From Mucilaginibacter auburnensis (lineage in GTDB: Bacteria > Bacteroidota > Bacteroidia > Sphingobacteriales > Sphingobacteriaceae): a stretch of 64,000 nt of DNA. Shown piece after piece: positions 8,327 through 16,874 of the stretch (its first letter is position 1; every line of letters starts with the position of its first letter). The position numbers were made by a program, and so were the translations under genes. A model generated the notes under the pieces. The model was not told the DNA's origin, ran no database searches, and saw nothing but the letters and a program-made list of their open reading frames with translations. The stretch spans positions 496,001 to 560,000 of the forward strand of contig NZ_PGFJ01000001.1 in the NCBI RefSeq assembly GCF_002797815.1, read 5' to 3'.

Positions 8327-8466
8327 TTATCGATTAAAATCTGAGCGCTTTACGCAAAAATAGTATTTATGCCCACATTGCAGGCATTTATTAAGCAACC
8401 TTAAAATGCAACACATTTACTAAACATTTACAGCATCAGCATGTTACCTAAACAAAAAACTTTACT

Positions 8467-9315
8467 ATGAAATGGTTTGGTGGTAAGCAAACAACTGATT
8501 ACAAAGAAAGTAGCGGCGGCGGCCGAGGCATGTTAATGGGCGGCGGCATATTGGGTTTGATAGGGGCGGTTATCTATATGTTCACCGGTATTAATCCCGG
8601 GCAGATCCTTAACCAGTCTGACAATTCGGACCAGATAACCACGCAGCCCGGCGCAAGTACCGACCGTAACAAACAATTTGCCCGTGTAATTTTTGAGGGT
8701 ACCAACATTGTTTGGGATAGCCTTTTCAATACCATGAACGAGCGTTATCAGCACCCAACCCTGCATGTTTTTGAAGAAGAGGTGAATGCCGAGGGCTGCG
8801 GTTATGCATCATCGGCAACTGGTCCGTTTTATTGCCCTGCCAACGGGGAGGTTTACTTGGATATTTCATTTTTTGATGAGCTGGCCAACAAGTTTGGCGC
8901 TCCCGGTGAGGCTGCCAGTGCTTACGTAATAGCGCATGAGGTGGGGCACCATGTACAGAACCTGATGGGCACATCAGAAAAAATGGAAGCTGCCCGTAAA
9001 AGAATGAGCGAGACCGAGTACAACAAACTCTCTGTAAAACTGGAGCTACAGGCTGATTTTTACGCAGGAGTGTGGGCTCATCACCAGGCATTAAAACAGT
9101 ATAACAAGATTGTATTTGAACGGGCGGATATTGATTCGGCCCTGAATGCCGCGAACCAGATAGGCGACGATAGACTACAAAAACAATATCAGGGCCGCGT
9201 TACTCCCGATAGCTTTACCCATGGCAGCAGCCAGCAACGTATGTACTGGTTTAAAAAAGGTTTTGAAAGCGGTGATATTAGAGAAGGGGATACTTTTGCA
9301 GCAGTTGAAGAATAA
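8467..9315 (+). CDS. YpfJ-type neutral zinc metallopeptidase
   Basis: A 282-residue protein of the YpfJ (KPN_02809/DUF2342-like) family. The N-terminus has the family's charged start and Gly-rich run (KESSGGGRGMLMGGG), then one membrane helix near residues 23-40. The catalytic HEVGHHVQN motif is at about residue 157, with a downstream Glu in LELQADFYAGVW. GCGYASSATGPFYCPAN is a typical family segment. It is probably anchored in the inner membrane with the protease domain outside the cytoplasm. Substrates are unknown. It is monocistronic and followed by two large palindromes. Confidence 0.93.
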   Translation: MKWFGGKQTTDYKESSGGGRGMLMGGGILGLIGAVIYMFTGINPGQILNQSDNSDQITTQPGASTDRNKQFARVIFEGTNIVWDSLFNTMNERYQHPTLHVFEEEVNAEGCGYASSATGPFYCPANGEVYLDISFFDELANKFGAPGEAASAYVIAHEVGHHVQNLMGTSEKMEAARKRMSETEYNKLSVKLELQADFYAGVWAHHQALKQYNKIVFERADIDSALNAANQIGDDRLQKQYQGRVTPDSFTHGSSQQRMYWFKKGFESGDIREGDTFAAVEE

Positions 9316-9387
9316 TGTTACCACAAATTACCCCATTAGGTGATGTGCTTTGACAAGGCCATTTTTGAACCAATTAATTTAGGTTGA

Positions 9388-9471
9388 TCATTTTCGTGAC
9401 ATCACGAAAATGACTTATATTGGCAACCAACCCCAAACGAACCATTTTGCTAACGTCAGTAAAATGGTTCG
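9388..9471. promoter_or_regulatory. Two related palindromes upstream of the amidase gene
   Basis: 9388-9413 is a perfect inverted repeat (TCATTTTCGTGA, CA centre, TCACGAAAATGA). 9438-9471 has perfect 11-bp outer arms (CGAACCATTTT/AAAATGGTTCG). Their cores share CATTTT...AC(A/G)TCA...AAAATG and their centres are 54 bp apart, about five helical turns. Tandem operators for one dimeric regulator, or paired transcript hairpins, both fit. No T-run follows, so terminators are less likely. Confidence 0.55.
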
Positions 9472-9487
9472 ATGGTTTACTACATGT

Positions 9488-10375
9488 ATGAATAGTGTTT
9501 TGCGTAGAGTTTCGTTTTTATTTACTATTATTCTTTTTTACGCCTGTTCCCCAAAAGTGCAACCACCCAAGGCCGTTCAGCCACCTGATGCGCCGCCGGT
9601 TCCTGTTGTAACCAAGCAGTACGAAACAACTGATAAGTTTTATACTACCAAAACCGACTCACTTCTTGCTATCATTAAGCAGGAAACACCCGCCATGTTG
9701 TATGACAGTACGGGAGCTATAGCAGTACCGTCTGAATGGGTAGCTTCTGTAAATTATGGCATCCGCAAGGCTAACTATGTTATCATCCATTACACTGCGC
9801 AGGATTCTATACAACAAACGCTGCGCACCTTTACTTTGCTTCGTACAGAAGTAAGCGCGCATTATGTTGTAGGTAAAGACGGCAAGATCTTCCACATGGT
9901 TAATGATTACCTGCGCTCTAACCATGCAGGTGCCGGTAAGTGGGGAAGTGTTACCGACATGAACAGTTGCTCTTTAGGTATTGAGATAGACAACAATGGC
10001 CGCGAACCTTTTACCGATGCGCAGATCAATAGCCTTTTGCTTTTGTTGACGCAATTAAAAAAAGCTTATAACATCCCAACGGCCAACTTTATTGGCCACC
10101 AGGACTATGCACCTAAACGCAAACCAGATCCAGGTCCGCTATTCCCGTGGAAAACTTTGGCCGACAAAGGTTTTGGCTACTGGAGCGATGCCGTTTTAGT
10201 GCCTGCGCCGGTAAACTTTGATTATACAACGGCATTGCGGTTGATTGGCTACGATACATCCGACCTAAATGCTGCCATCATTGCCTTTAAACGTCATTAT
10301 GTGCAGCAGGATAACAATCCACAGTTAAGTCCGCTGGATTTGAATGTGTTGTATAATGTATATAGAAAGTATTAG
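9488..10375 (+). CDS. N-acetylmuramoyl-L-alanine amidase lipoprotein
   Basis: The frame is open from 9410, but the ATG at 9488 gives a clean lipoprotein signal (MNSVLRRVSFLFTIILFYAC) and leaves the upstream palindromes untranslated, so it is preferred (295 residues). The Amidase_2/PGRP-like domain follows: HYTAQDS supplies the first zinc His, and SLGIEIDNNG and GHQDYAPKRKPDPG the later His/Asp/Lys positions, as in AmiD. The last 60 residues (YTTALRLIGYDTSDLNAAI) resemble the small peptidoglycan-binding tail of AmiD proteins. Role: cleavage of the amide bond between muramic acid and peptide during cell-wall turnover, anchored to a membrane. Confidence 0.92.
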   Translation: MNSVLRRVSFLFTIILFYACSPKVQPPKAVQPPDAPPVPVVTKQYETTDKFYTTKTDSLLAIIKQETPAMLYDSTGAIAVPSEWVASVNYGIRKANYVIIHYTAQDSIQQTLRTFTLLRTEVSAHYVVGKDGKIFHMVNDYLRSNHAGAGKWGSVTDMNSCSLGIEIDNNGREPFTDAQINSLLLLLTQLKKAYNIPTANFIGHQDYAPKRKPDPGPLFPWKTLADKGFGYWSDAVLVPAPVNFDYTTALRLIGYDTSDLNAAIIAFKRHYVQQDNNPQLSPLDLNVLYNVYRKY

Positions 10376-10470
10376 TGGGCTTAAGGTTGGTCGCCTGCCG
10401 AAAAGTTTGAACCAAAGGTTATCCAAGGAGTTAATAATCACGTTGAATTTACGCTAAAAGAAGAAGATAC

Positions 10471-10524
10471 TTACTTGCCGTCGGTTTTAACCGACGGAAG
10501 GATAAGCGACAAAGGGCTTTAGCC
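10471..10524. repeat. REP-like hairpins after the amidase gene
   Basis: CCGTCGGTTTTAACCGACGG (10478-10497) is a perfect palindrome followed by AAGGATAAGCGACAAAGGGC and TTTAGCC. The composition and CCGTCGG/GGCTTTAGCC words resemble dispersed Bacteroidota intergenic repeats. It sits between convergent genes and could also serve as a weak terminator. Confidence 0.45.
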
Positions 10525-10586
10525 AAACGTGGGACTTTTTACGCCGCGCGCTCTTCTCTCAGCCTGATTTTAAATCCGGACTAACA

Positions 10587-10988
10587 TCAATCCACCACCC
10601 TAATCTCCGGCTTTACCTGTTTTAAACCTGCAATAAGGCCTTCCGCATCAATTGCCGATACATAAAGTTCATCCCACTTGTTATATTTTATGGCGATACC
10701 TTTTGTTGATAAAGCCGGCTTTACGCCGCTGGTAATGGTTTTATTTTTAATGACTTCGGTAATGGCATTTATTTTAATTGACCCTTTTATCAGGGCTGAT
10801 CTGTAAAGTAATTCATCACCAATAATTTGATACCAGGTATCAAACCACATCCAGGTAAGATACAAAATGCAAACACATAGTAGCAGCGCCATTACATAAA
10901 CGCCGTCAGCAAAGCTTATACCTGCAAACGCGCCCAAAACCGGAAACATGGCGCCGAAAATCCATCCTTTACTTGAATAAAATTTCAT
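10587..10988 (-). CDS. Small membrane protein with bacterial PH domain
   Basis: A 133-residue protein. Two hydrophobic helices occupy roughly residues 10-48. They are followed by WYQIIGDELLYRSALIKGSIKINAI, which matches the start of the bacterial PH (bPH_4) fold, and by GIAIKYNKWDELYVSAID. Such proteins are membrane-attached and uncharacterised. It starts 25 bp after the DUF4153 gene on the same strand, so the two probably form an operon. Confidence 0.75.
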   Translation of the reverse strand: MKFYSSKGWIFGAMFPVLGAFAGISFADGVYVMALLLCVCILYLTWMWFDTWYQIIGDELLYRSALIKGSIKINAITEVIKNKTITSGVKPALSTKGIAIKYNKWDELYVSAIDAEGLIAGLKQVKPEIRVVD

Positions 10989-11013
10989 GCTTTTAATTTT
11001 AATGTGATAATGT

Positions 11014-12867
11014 TCAGCGCAGCTCTTTTATCAAATAGTTGCCTTCAACTGTAATGTCGCCGTCAATGGCTTTCTTGTTTACGCTAAAGCTTATGCTTTT
11101 AATAAAAAGTTTAACATAAAATTTTTTGCCTGCTTTAGTTAGTACCATTTCATCTTTAACCTTCCTGATGTTGTTATGCCCTGCATTTTGATCAAGCTCT
11201 GTTTCAATCAGGGTTTTGGCAATCGTTTCAATATTGAAACTGTATAGCTCCCCGTCAATCAAAAGTTCCATAATGCGGCCATTCTGTCTAACGTTACGTT
11301 TGAAAGTCAGGTTATGGTCTTTCACAGTTGCCGAGTCTGCTTCAAGTTTAGGCACTATGTAGTCAAACCCTTTAATGTCAAACACCTGGTCATCAGGCGT
11401 AAAGGTGTAGTAATAATTTGTTGTGGTTGGTTTATCAAAGTATAAGTTAGTGTAACTACTCAATCCTAAATGCTGTATCGCCCAATCAGTTTTGCGTCTT
11501 TTCAAAATATATCTGCTTAGATAATAATCATGCTTTTCTTTTTTTGATATCGAATCGCTCACCGCTTGCAGGTCCTGTTTGAGGTAGGGTTGCAATGAAG
11601 TCAAATCATGCTCACTTACCAGATACTCTATTTTTCTTACCGCTTCGTCGCCTGCTACAGAATCTATCTTGGCAGTAATTGGCTGCAATTTGCCATTTTG
11701 AAAAGCGCCATGCTTTTTAAAAATATTAACAAGTATGCGTGTTTGCGAGTATTGAGATACAGAGAATGCACTTTGCGGACCGTAAACAGATAACAACGTT
11801 AATACGGAAAGTGAACCAGGTATTACCTTTATATTTTGCTTTTTAAAGAGCAAAAAGTAAACAGATATAAATAGCAGCCAAACAGCCAGTACAATTAAAA
11901 AGTAACGTTCTTCTGTAACGCCATACTTAAATACCCGTGTGCCTACGGCAACAAATAGCAAACCAAGCAGCGGCAGCATTAAAAAATAGAAGCTTTTGGC
12001 ATAGGTTTTTAGCCACTTATTTTCTTCGCGTTCGCGTATGGGGTATACCAGCAGCAGGGAGAGTATGCCAAAAACCGCATAGCCTAATATTATGTTAGAC
12101 ACGTATCCTTTAGGCAGGCTCCATTGCAGCAATATTTTGGCTTCATAAGCCAGTAATATCAATACATAAACCGTAGCCAGCGGCACCAATACATACTGAG
12201 TAAATATTTTTAATCCTTTAGGATAAGAATCGTCCTGATCTAAAGCAGCGGTATCAACCGGCACGCCCGCCAAAAAGAACAAGGTATTGAACATCCCAAC
12301 AATCCATATCCAAAGGATCAGGAATGCATCAGACTCAAATTTAAAATTGAATAAAAAGTTCAGGGCTCCCATAGCTGCGGCCAACCCAACAAATAATACC
12401 GCGCTGTAAAGCGCGCTGGTTAAAATGCGTAAAAACAGCGTTTTGTTAAACTGCCAGAAACCCTGTATATTCCCTTTTACTGTAAATGCAGCGTAAGCAA
12501 CCAACAGGTGAAATGATAAGCTAAGTAAAAGGAAACGTATATAATCGCTTTGCCTGTAATAGGGGTTGATCAGCAGGCAGCAGCAAGCCGCTATTAAAAT
12601 TGCCCCCAACCTGAACAGATTTGCTTTACCCGCGCTAATTTGTCGGCTGCGAGTAAATAAAGTAACCGCCAAACTAAGTAGTAATCCCAGGTTAGCAGTC
12701 ATTATAATACGCATGCACCAGCTTTCGGCAACCGGCTTTATATTATCAAGTTCAACATTTATGGTGGCCGCTATTGTACCCATAAGTGCAAATACTACTT
12801 CAAGCGGGTATAGTTTTATGGTGTTTTTAAAACCTTCGGTAAGTGCTTTTATAGACGGAAATTTCAT
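11014..12867 (-). CDS. DUF4153 domain membrane protein
   Basis: A 617-residue protein. The N-terminal 370 residues are almost entirely hydrophobic, with around ten to twelve predicted helices and the opening FKNTIKLYPLEVVFALMGTI, typical of DUF4153. The C-terminal 240 residues are soluble (ISKKEKHDYYLSRYILKRRK and later VEGNYLIKELR) and probably lie outside the cytoplasm. The biochemical role of the family is unknown. It is the upstream partner of the PH-domain gene. Confidence 0.85.
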   Translation of the reverse strand: MKFPSIKALTEGFKNTIKLYPLEVVFALMGTIAATINVELDNIKPVAESWCMRIIMTANLGLLLSLAVTLFTRSRQISAGKANLFRLGAILIAACCCLLINPYYRQSDYIRFLLLSLSFHLLVAYAAFTVKGNIQGFWQFNKTLFLRILTSALYSAVLFVGLAAAMGALNFLFNFKFESDAFLILWIWIVGMFNTLFFLAGVPVDTAALDQDDSYPKGLKIFTQYVLVPLATVYVLILLAYEAKILLQWSLPKGYVSNIILGYAVFGILSLLLVYPIREREENKWLKTYAKSFYFLMLPLLGLLFVAVGTRVFKYGVTEERYFLIVLAVWLLFISVYFLLFKKQNIKVIPGSLSVLTLLSVYGPQSAFSVSQYSQTRILVNIFKKHGAFQNGKLQPITAKIDSVAGDEAVRKIEYLVSEHDLTSLQPYLKQDLQAVSDSISKKEKHDYYLSRYILKRRKTDWAIQHLGLSSYTNLYFDKPTTTNYYYTFTPDDQVFDIKGFDYIVPKLEADSATVKDHNLTFKRNVRQNGRIMELLIDGELYSFNIETIAKTLIETELDQNAGHNNIRKVKDEMVLTKAGKKFYVKLFIKSISFSVNKKAIDGDITVEGNYLIKELR

Positions 12868-12958
12868 TGTGTTAGGGTTGCGGTAGTTTATTAATCTTAT
12901 CTAATGTACAAAATCTACGTCGATACAGTAATAAAAACATCGCCCCAAACGCTACTCA

Positions 12959-12989
12959 ATTGCTTTTCACACATTAGTGCTTATATTTG
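12959..12989 (+). promoter_or_regulatory. pdhB promoter
   Basis: ATTG (12959-12962), a 19-base spacer and TATATTTG (12982-12989) match the Bacteroidota consensus. The pdhB ATG is 31 bases after the -7 box. Confidence 0.75.
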
Positions 12990-13019
12990 CGACTGAAAAA
13001 CATCATTTTTTTACATACG

Positions 13020-14003
13020 ATGAGAGAAATACAGTTCAGAGAAGCGCTTCGCGAAGCTATGCAAGAGGAAATGCGCAATGATGAAAACATATACCTGATG
13101 GGTGAAGAAGTTGCCGAATATAACGGTGCTTACAAGGTTAGTCAGGGTATGCTGGATGAGTTTGGCGCTAAACGTGTTATTGATACGCCTATCTCTGAGT
13201 TGGGTTTTGCCGGTATAGGCATTGGCTCGGCCATGAACGGTTTAAAGCCGATCATCGAATTCATGACCTTCAACTTCTCGTTGGTGGCAATTGACCAGGT
13301 AATTAACGGTGCTGCCAAGATCATGTCAATGAGCGGCGGTCAGTTCTCGGTTCCAATTGTTTTTCGTGGCCCTACCGGTAACGCGGGTATGTTAAGCTCA
13401 CAGCACAGCCAGTGCTTTGAAAACTGGTATGCCAACTGTCCGGGTTTAAAGGTGGTAGTACCTTCAAATCCTGCTGATGCGAAAGGTTTGTTAAAATCTG
13501 CCATTATTGATCCCGATCCTGTTATTTTTATGGAGTCAGAATTGATGTATGGCGATAAAGGCCCGGTTCCTGAAGAGACTTATTATATAGAGATAGGTAA
13601 AGCTGCCGTAACCAAACAAGGTACTGATGTTACTTTGGTAGGTTTTGGTAAAATAATGAAGGTAGTTAACGCTGCAGCTGCGGAACTTGAAAAAGAAGGT
13701 ATCAGCGCTGAGGTGATTGACTTACGTACCGTTCGCCCAATTGACTACGCTACGGTAATTGAGTCGGTAAAGAAAACCAACCGTTTGGTATTGGTTGAAG
13801 AAAGCTGGCCATTGGGTTCAATTGCTACAGAGATAGCCTTCAAAGTACAAAAAGACGCGTTTGATTATTTAGACGCACCGATATTACGCATTATGGGTGG
13901 CGATGTGCCGCTACCATACGCGCCAACATTGATACAAGAGTATCTGCCAAATGCCGACAAGGTAGTAAAGGCAGTGAAAGAAGTAATGTACGTTACAAAA
14001 TAA
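13020..14003 (+). CDS. pdhB: Pyruvate dehydrogenase E1 beta subunit
   Basis: The start at 13020 (MREIQFREALREAMQEEM) is the usual family start and follows a good promoter; the in-frame ATG at 12987 lies inside that promoter. The 327 residues cover the transketolase-like pyrimidine-binding domain (GEEVAEYNGAYKVSQGM, SELGFAGIGIGSAM) and the C-terminal transketolase domain (VIDLRTVRPIDYATVIES, VLVEESWPLGS). With the E1 alpha subunit it decarboxylates pyruvate using thiamine diphosphate. The alpha and E2 genes are not adjacent, so this E1 beta is a stand-alone gene, as in many Bacteroidota. A closely related branched-chain 2-oxoacid E1 beta is less likely. Confidence 0.94.
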   Translation: MREIQFREALREAMQEEMRNDENIYLMGEEVAEYNGAYKVSQGMLDEFGAKRVIDTPISELGFAGIGIGSAMNGLKPIIEFMTFNFSLVAIDQVINGAAKIMSMSGGQFSVPIVFRGPTGNAGMLSSQHSQCFENWYANCPGLKVVVPSNPADAKGLLKSAIIDPDPVIFMESELMYGDKGPVPEETYYIEIGKAAVTKQGTDVTLVGFGKIMKVVNAAAAELEKEGISAEVIDLRTVRPIDYATVIESVKKTNRLVLVEESWPLGSIATEIAFKVQKDAFDYLDAPILRIMGGDVPLPYAPTLIQEYLPNADKVVKAVKEVMYVTK

Positions 14004-14010
14004 TACAGCT

Positions 14011-14038
14011 AACGCCTCCGGAAACGGGGGCGTTTTTG
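14011..14038 (+). terminator. pdhB terminator
   Basis: AACGCCTCCG-GAAA-CGGGGGCGTT forms a ten-pair stem with one mismatch or wobble and a GAAA loop, followed by TTTG. It begins 8 bases after the pdhB stop. Confidence 0.88.
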
Positions 14039-14066
14039 TTATTTACCAATTTTTATTCAATCTTCT

Positions 14067-14254
14067 GTCATTCCGAATAAGGAGAAGCGTTGGCTTGTGT
14101 GTTGCGCGACGAGGAATCTTTTCGAGGTAATAATAGCCCACATTCCATGTCATTCTACTCAAAGAAGACTACTTTCGAATCGACGGCACAACGCATCTTT
14201 GAAAGGGTCTCTCCTCAATCCCCCGCGGTTGCTCGCTTCGTTAGTCGGAATGAC
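14067..14254. repeat. 188-bp element with GTCATTCCGA inverted ends
   Basis: GTCATTCCGA (14067-14076) and TCGGAATGAC (14245-14254) are perfect 10-bp terminal inverted repeats. Internal words GACGAGGAATCTTTT and TCTCTCCTC resemble the GTCATTCCGAG...GAGGAATCT repeats scattered through many Bacteroidota genomes. The 63-codon frame inside has no protein-like features. It is probably a non-autonomous REP/MITE-type element. Confidence 0.6.
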
Positions 14255-14277
14255 GTCGCTTTGCAATAAAAATCCCT

Positions 14278-14320
14278 TTAAAAAATAAAAGTCCCCGCAC
14301 ACTCGCTGCTTGGGGACTTT
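14278..14320 (-). terminator. Strong minus-strand terminator, possible end of a small RNA
   Basis: Read on the minus strand, AAAGTCCCC and GGGGACTTT form a perfect 9-bp stem followed by TATTTTTT. No minus-strand gene ends here: the nearest coding sequence on that side is feoA on the other strand. The upstream spacer 14321-14460 holds a second small stem (GTGGG/CCCAC near 14342) and CCATTTAGT repeated at 14381 and 14411. A small RNA of up to about 150 bases ending here is possible; no good minus-strand promoter was found. Confidence 0.5.
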
Positions 14321-14460
14321 CAACCTAAACCTTATCACAATGTGGGGTAGAACCCACAGTCCTATTAACGTATGTTTTTACCATTTAGTTGTACACGATT
14401 ACGTTTTATTCCATTTAGTGATATTAAAATGACAATCAAGGTTTAAACACCTAATTTTTT

Positions 14461-14476
14461 TGTGATGTTGGTCACA
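14461..14476 (+). promoter_or_regulatory. CRP/FNR-type site upstream of feoAB
   Basis: TGTGA-TGTTGG-TCACA is an exact match to the canonical CRP half-site arrangement (TGTGA-N6-TCACA). It ends four bases before the feoA -33 region, the usual position for an activator of this family. FNR-like control would fit ferrous iron uptake under low oxygen; which CRP-family protein binds is not known. Confidence 0.6.
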
Positions 14477-14480
14477 CTAT

Positions 14481-14511
14481 TTGGATTTGTTTTAAATAAG
14501 AATTACATTTG
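14481..14511 (+). promoter_or_regulatory. feoAB promoter
   Basis: TTGG (14481-14484), a 19-base spacer and TACATTTG (14504-14511) lie just before feoA. The predicted leader is only about 12 bases. Confidence 0.7.
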
Positions 14512-14529
14512 AGCTCCATTTATTAAGGT

Positions 14530-14751
14530 ATGAAGCTATCGCAACTTGAAGTAGGACAAAAAGGTATAGTAAAGGAGTTTACCGATCTTGAAATGTCGGT
14601 AAAGTTGATGGAGATGGGTTGCCTGCCCGGCGAGGAAATACAGGTTGACCGCATTGCCCCGCTTGGCGATCCTATTGCTATCCGGGTATCGGGTTATCAG
14701 TTGAGTTTGCGTAAGCTGGAAGCTTCAACCATTATATTACAAAAGAACTAA
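14530..14751 (+). CDS. feoA: Ferrous iron transport protein A
   Basis: A 73-residue SH3-like protein of the FeoA family, with LEVGQKGIVKEFTD, the conserved GCLPGEEIQVDRIAPLGDP and AIRVSGYQLSLRK. FeoA is a small cytoplasmic partner that modulates the FeoB iron channel. The stop codon abuts the feoB start with no gap, so the pair is an operon with likely translational coupling. Confidence 0.96.
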   Translation: MKLSQLEVGQKGIVKEFTDLEMSVKLMEMGCLPGEEIQVDRIAPLGDPIAIRVSGYQLSLRKLEASTIILQKN

Positions 14752-16869
14752 TTGAAAGCTGATATACGCGTTGCACTTGTTGGAAACCCAAACACAGGTA
14801 AATCAACCCTGTTTAACGTATTAACCGGTCTCAATCAAAAAATAGGTAATTTTCCGGGCGTAACGGTTGATAAAAAGGTGGGCTATACCCACCTGCCTGA
14901 TGGCCGTACCGCCGAAGTTGTTGACTTACCCGGCACCTATAGCCTTTACCCTAAAAGTCAGGACGAATCCATTGTATTTTCAGTATTAGCAGATCGCTCG
15001 AGCTCGCACGTGCCTGATCTGGTTGTGGTGATACTGGATGCTACCAACCTGAAAAGAAACCTGCTGCTATATAGCCAGGTGGCCGACCTCAAAATACCCG
15101 TTATTGTTGCCCTTAATATGATGGATATGGCCAATAAGGCCGGCATCAGCATTGATTTTAACGCACTTTCTGATAAATTAGGTGTACCTGTAGTGCCAAT
15201 AGCTGCAAGGAAAAACGAGGGTATAGAGCAACTTAAAAGTACAATCTCATTCGCTAATAAAATAGCGTTACAGCAAAGCAGTATTGACGTAAGAAGCATT
15301 GCGCCCGAACTGGTTGATGCCATCAGCGCTGAGCTGCAATTGGACAACCCGTACTTTGCCCTGCAACTGGCGCATCAGCATGAACATTTAAAATTTCTGT
15401 CGAAGGAGCAATCAGACAGAATAGAAGAACTGGAACTGCAGCACGGCTTTCATACGCAAAAAGCACAGGGAGCAGAAACCGTTGCCCGTTATGCTTTTAT
15501 TAATGACCTGCTGTATGATACGGTTAAAACACCTTTCAATCCGCACGACGAAACATTTAGCAACAAAATAGATAAGATACTTACCCATAAGGTATTTGGC
15601 TTTGTTATTTTCTTCGCCATATTGCTGTTCATGTTTCAGGCCATATTTTCGTGGGCATCGTACCCAATGGATCTGATAGAAAGCTTTTTCATGTGGGCGC
15701 AGGATAGCCTTAACGACACCTTGCCTCCCGGCCCGCTTACCAGCTTATTGGTTGACGGCGTTGTTGCCGGTTTGAGCGGTGTGCTGGTATTCATTCCGCA
15801 AATTGCTATACTGTTTGCCTTTATATCCATACTGGAAGATACCGGCTACATGGCCCGTGTTACTTTTATGATGGATAAAGTAATGCGTAAGGTAGGTTTG
15901 AATGGCAAATCTGTAGTGCCATTGATAGGTGGTTTTGCATGCGCGGTGCCATCCATTATGAGTACCCGCACCATTGAGAACTGGAAAGACCGAATGATCA
16001 CCATTATGGTTACACCATTAGTGGCCTGCTCTGCGCGTTTGCCAGTTTATACCTTACTGATAGCATTGGTAGTTCCTAATGATACCATATGGGGCATTTT
16101 TAGCCTGCAGGGCCTTGCTTTAACCGCCATGTATGTGTTTAGCTTATTGTCGGCAATCATTGTGGCATGGGTGTTTAAATTCATTTTAAAAGCACGCGAA
16201 CGTGGCTACTTTATAATGGAGTTGCCCGTATACCGCATGCCAAGGTGGAAGAATGTGATCTTCTCCATGTACGACAGGTCTAAATCTTTTGTGTTCGAGG
16301 CAGGTAAAGTGATCATAGCCGTATCTATCATTTTGTGGGTAATGGCCTCCTATGGTCCGGGCGACCGCTTTGAAAAGATAGAGCAAAAATATAAAAGTAC
16401 CGAGTACGCTTTCAATTTTACCCCGGAAGAGATCAGCACGCTGGAAGCTTCTGAAAAATTAGAGAACTCTTACGCCGGTGTGTTAGGGCATTTCATTGAA
16501 CCGGCTATCCGTCCGTTAGGGTACGACTGGAAAATTGGTATAGCCTTAATTACATCATTTGCTGCACGCGAGGTTTTTGTAGGCACCATGGCAACCATCT
16601 ACAGTGTTAGCGGCGGCGATGGCGATACAGCATCCGTACTTCAAAAAATGCGCGATGCCAAAAACCCTAAAACGCAGCAGCCGGTGTTTACCGTTCCGGT
16701 GGCTATGTCGCTCATGATGTTTTATGCATTTGCTATGCAGTGTGCAAGCACTGTTGCCATAGTATACCGCGAAACCAAAAACTGGCGCTGGCCGGTAATT
16801 CAGCTAACTTACATGACGGTGCTGGCTTATGTAATAAGTTTTATTACTTACCAACTGTTAACGCACTAA
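14752..16869 (+). CDS. feoB: Ferrous iron transporter B, TTG start
   Basis: The first codon is TTG at 14752, directly after the feoA stop; residues 2 onward (KADIRVALVGNPNTGKSTLF) contain the G1 loop, so a later start would break the GTPase. G2/G3 are FPGVTVDKK and DLPGTYSL, and G4 is NMMD near residue 124. A helical spacer follows, then about eight membrane helices with the conserved GFACAVPSIMSTR and LVACSARLPVYTLL gate motifs and SFAAREVFVGTMAT. At 705 residues it is a normal FeoB. It imports Fe(II) across the inner membrane, probably induced by the upstream CRP/FNR-like site. Confidence 0.97.
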   Translation: MKADIRVALVGNPNTGKSTLFNVLTGLNQKIGNFPGVTVDKKVGYTHLPDGRTAEVVDLPGTYSLYPKSQDESIVFSVLADRSSSHVPDLVVVILDATNLKRNLLLYSQVADLKIPVIVALNMMDMANKAGISIDFNALSDKLGVPVVPIAARKNEGIEQLKSTISFANKIALQQSSIDVRSIAPELVDAISAELQLDNPYFALQLAHQHEHLKFLSKEQSDRIEELELQHGFHTQKAQGAETVARYAFINDLLYDTVKTPFNPHDETFSNKIDKILTHKVFGFVIFFAILLFMFQAIFSWASYPMDLIESFFMWAQDSLNDTLPPGPLTSLLVDGVVAGLSGVLVFIPQIAILFAFISILEDTGYMARVTFMMDKVMRKVGLNGKSVVPLIGGFACAVPSIMSTRTIENWKDRMITIMVTPLVACSARLPVYTLLIALVVPNDTIWGIFSLQGLALTAMYVFSLLSAIIVAWVFKFILKARERGYFIMELPVYRMPRWKNVIFSMYDRSKSFVFEAGKVIIAVSIILWVMASYGPGDRFEKIEQKYKSTEYAFNFTPEEISTLEASEKLENSYAGVLGHFIEPAIRPLGYDWKIGIALITSFAAREVFVGTMATIYSVSGGDGDTASVLQKMRDAKNPKTQQPVFTVPVAMSLMMFYAFAMQCASTVAIVYRETKNWRWPVIQLTYMTVLAYVISFITYQLLTH

Positions 16870-16874
16870 TCAGT

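Noticed and set aside
14097..14288. 63-codon frame in the pdhB-feoA spacer
   Set aside because: It falls inside the 188-bp inverted-repeat element and its translation is not protein-like.
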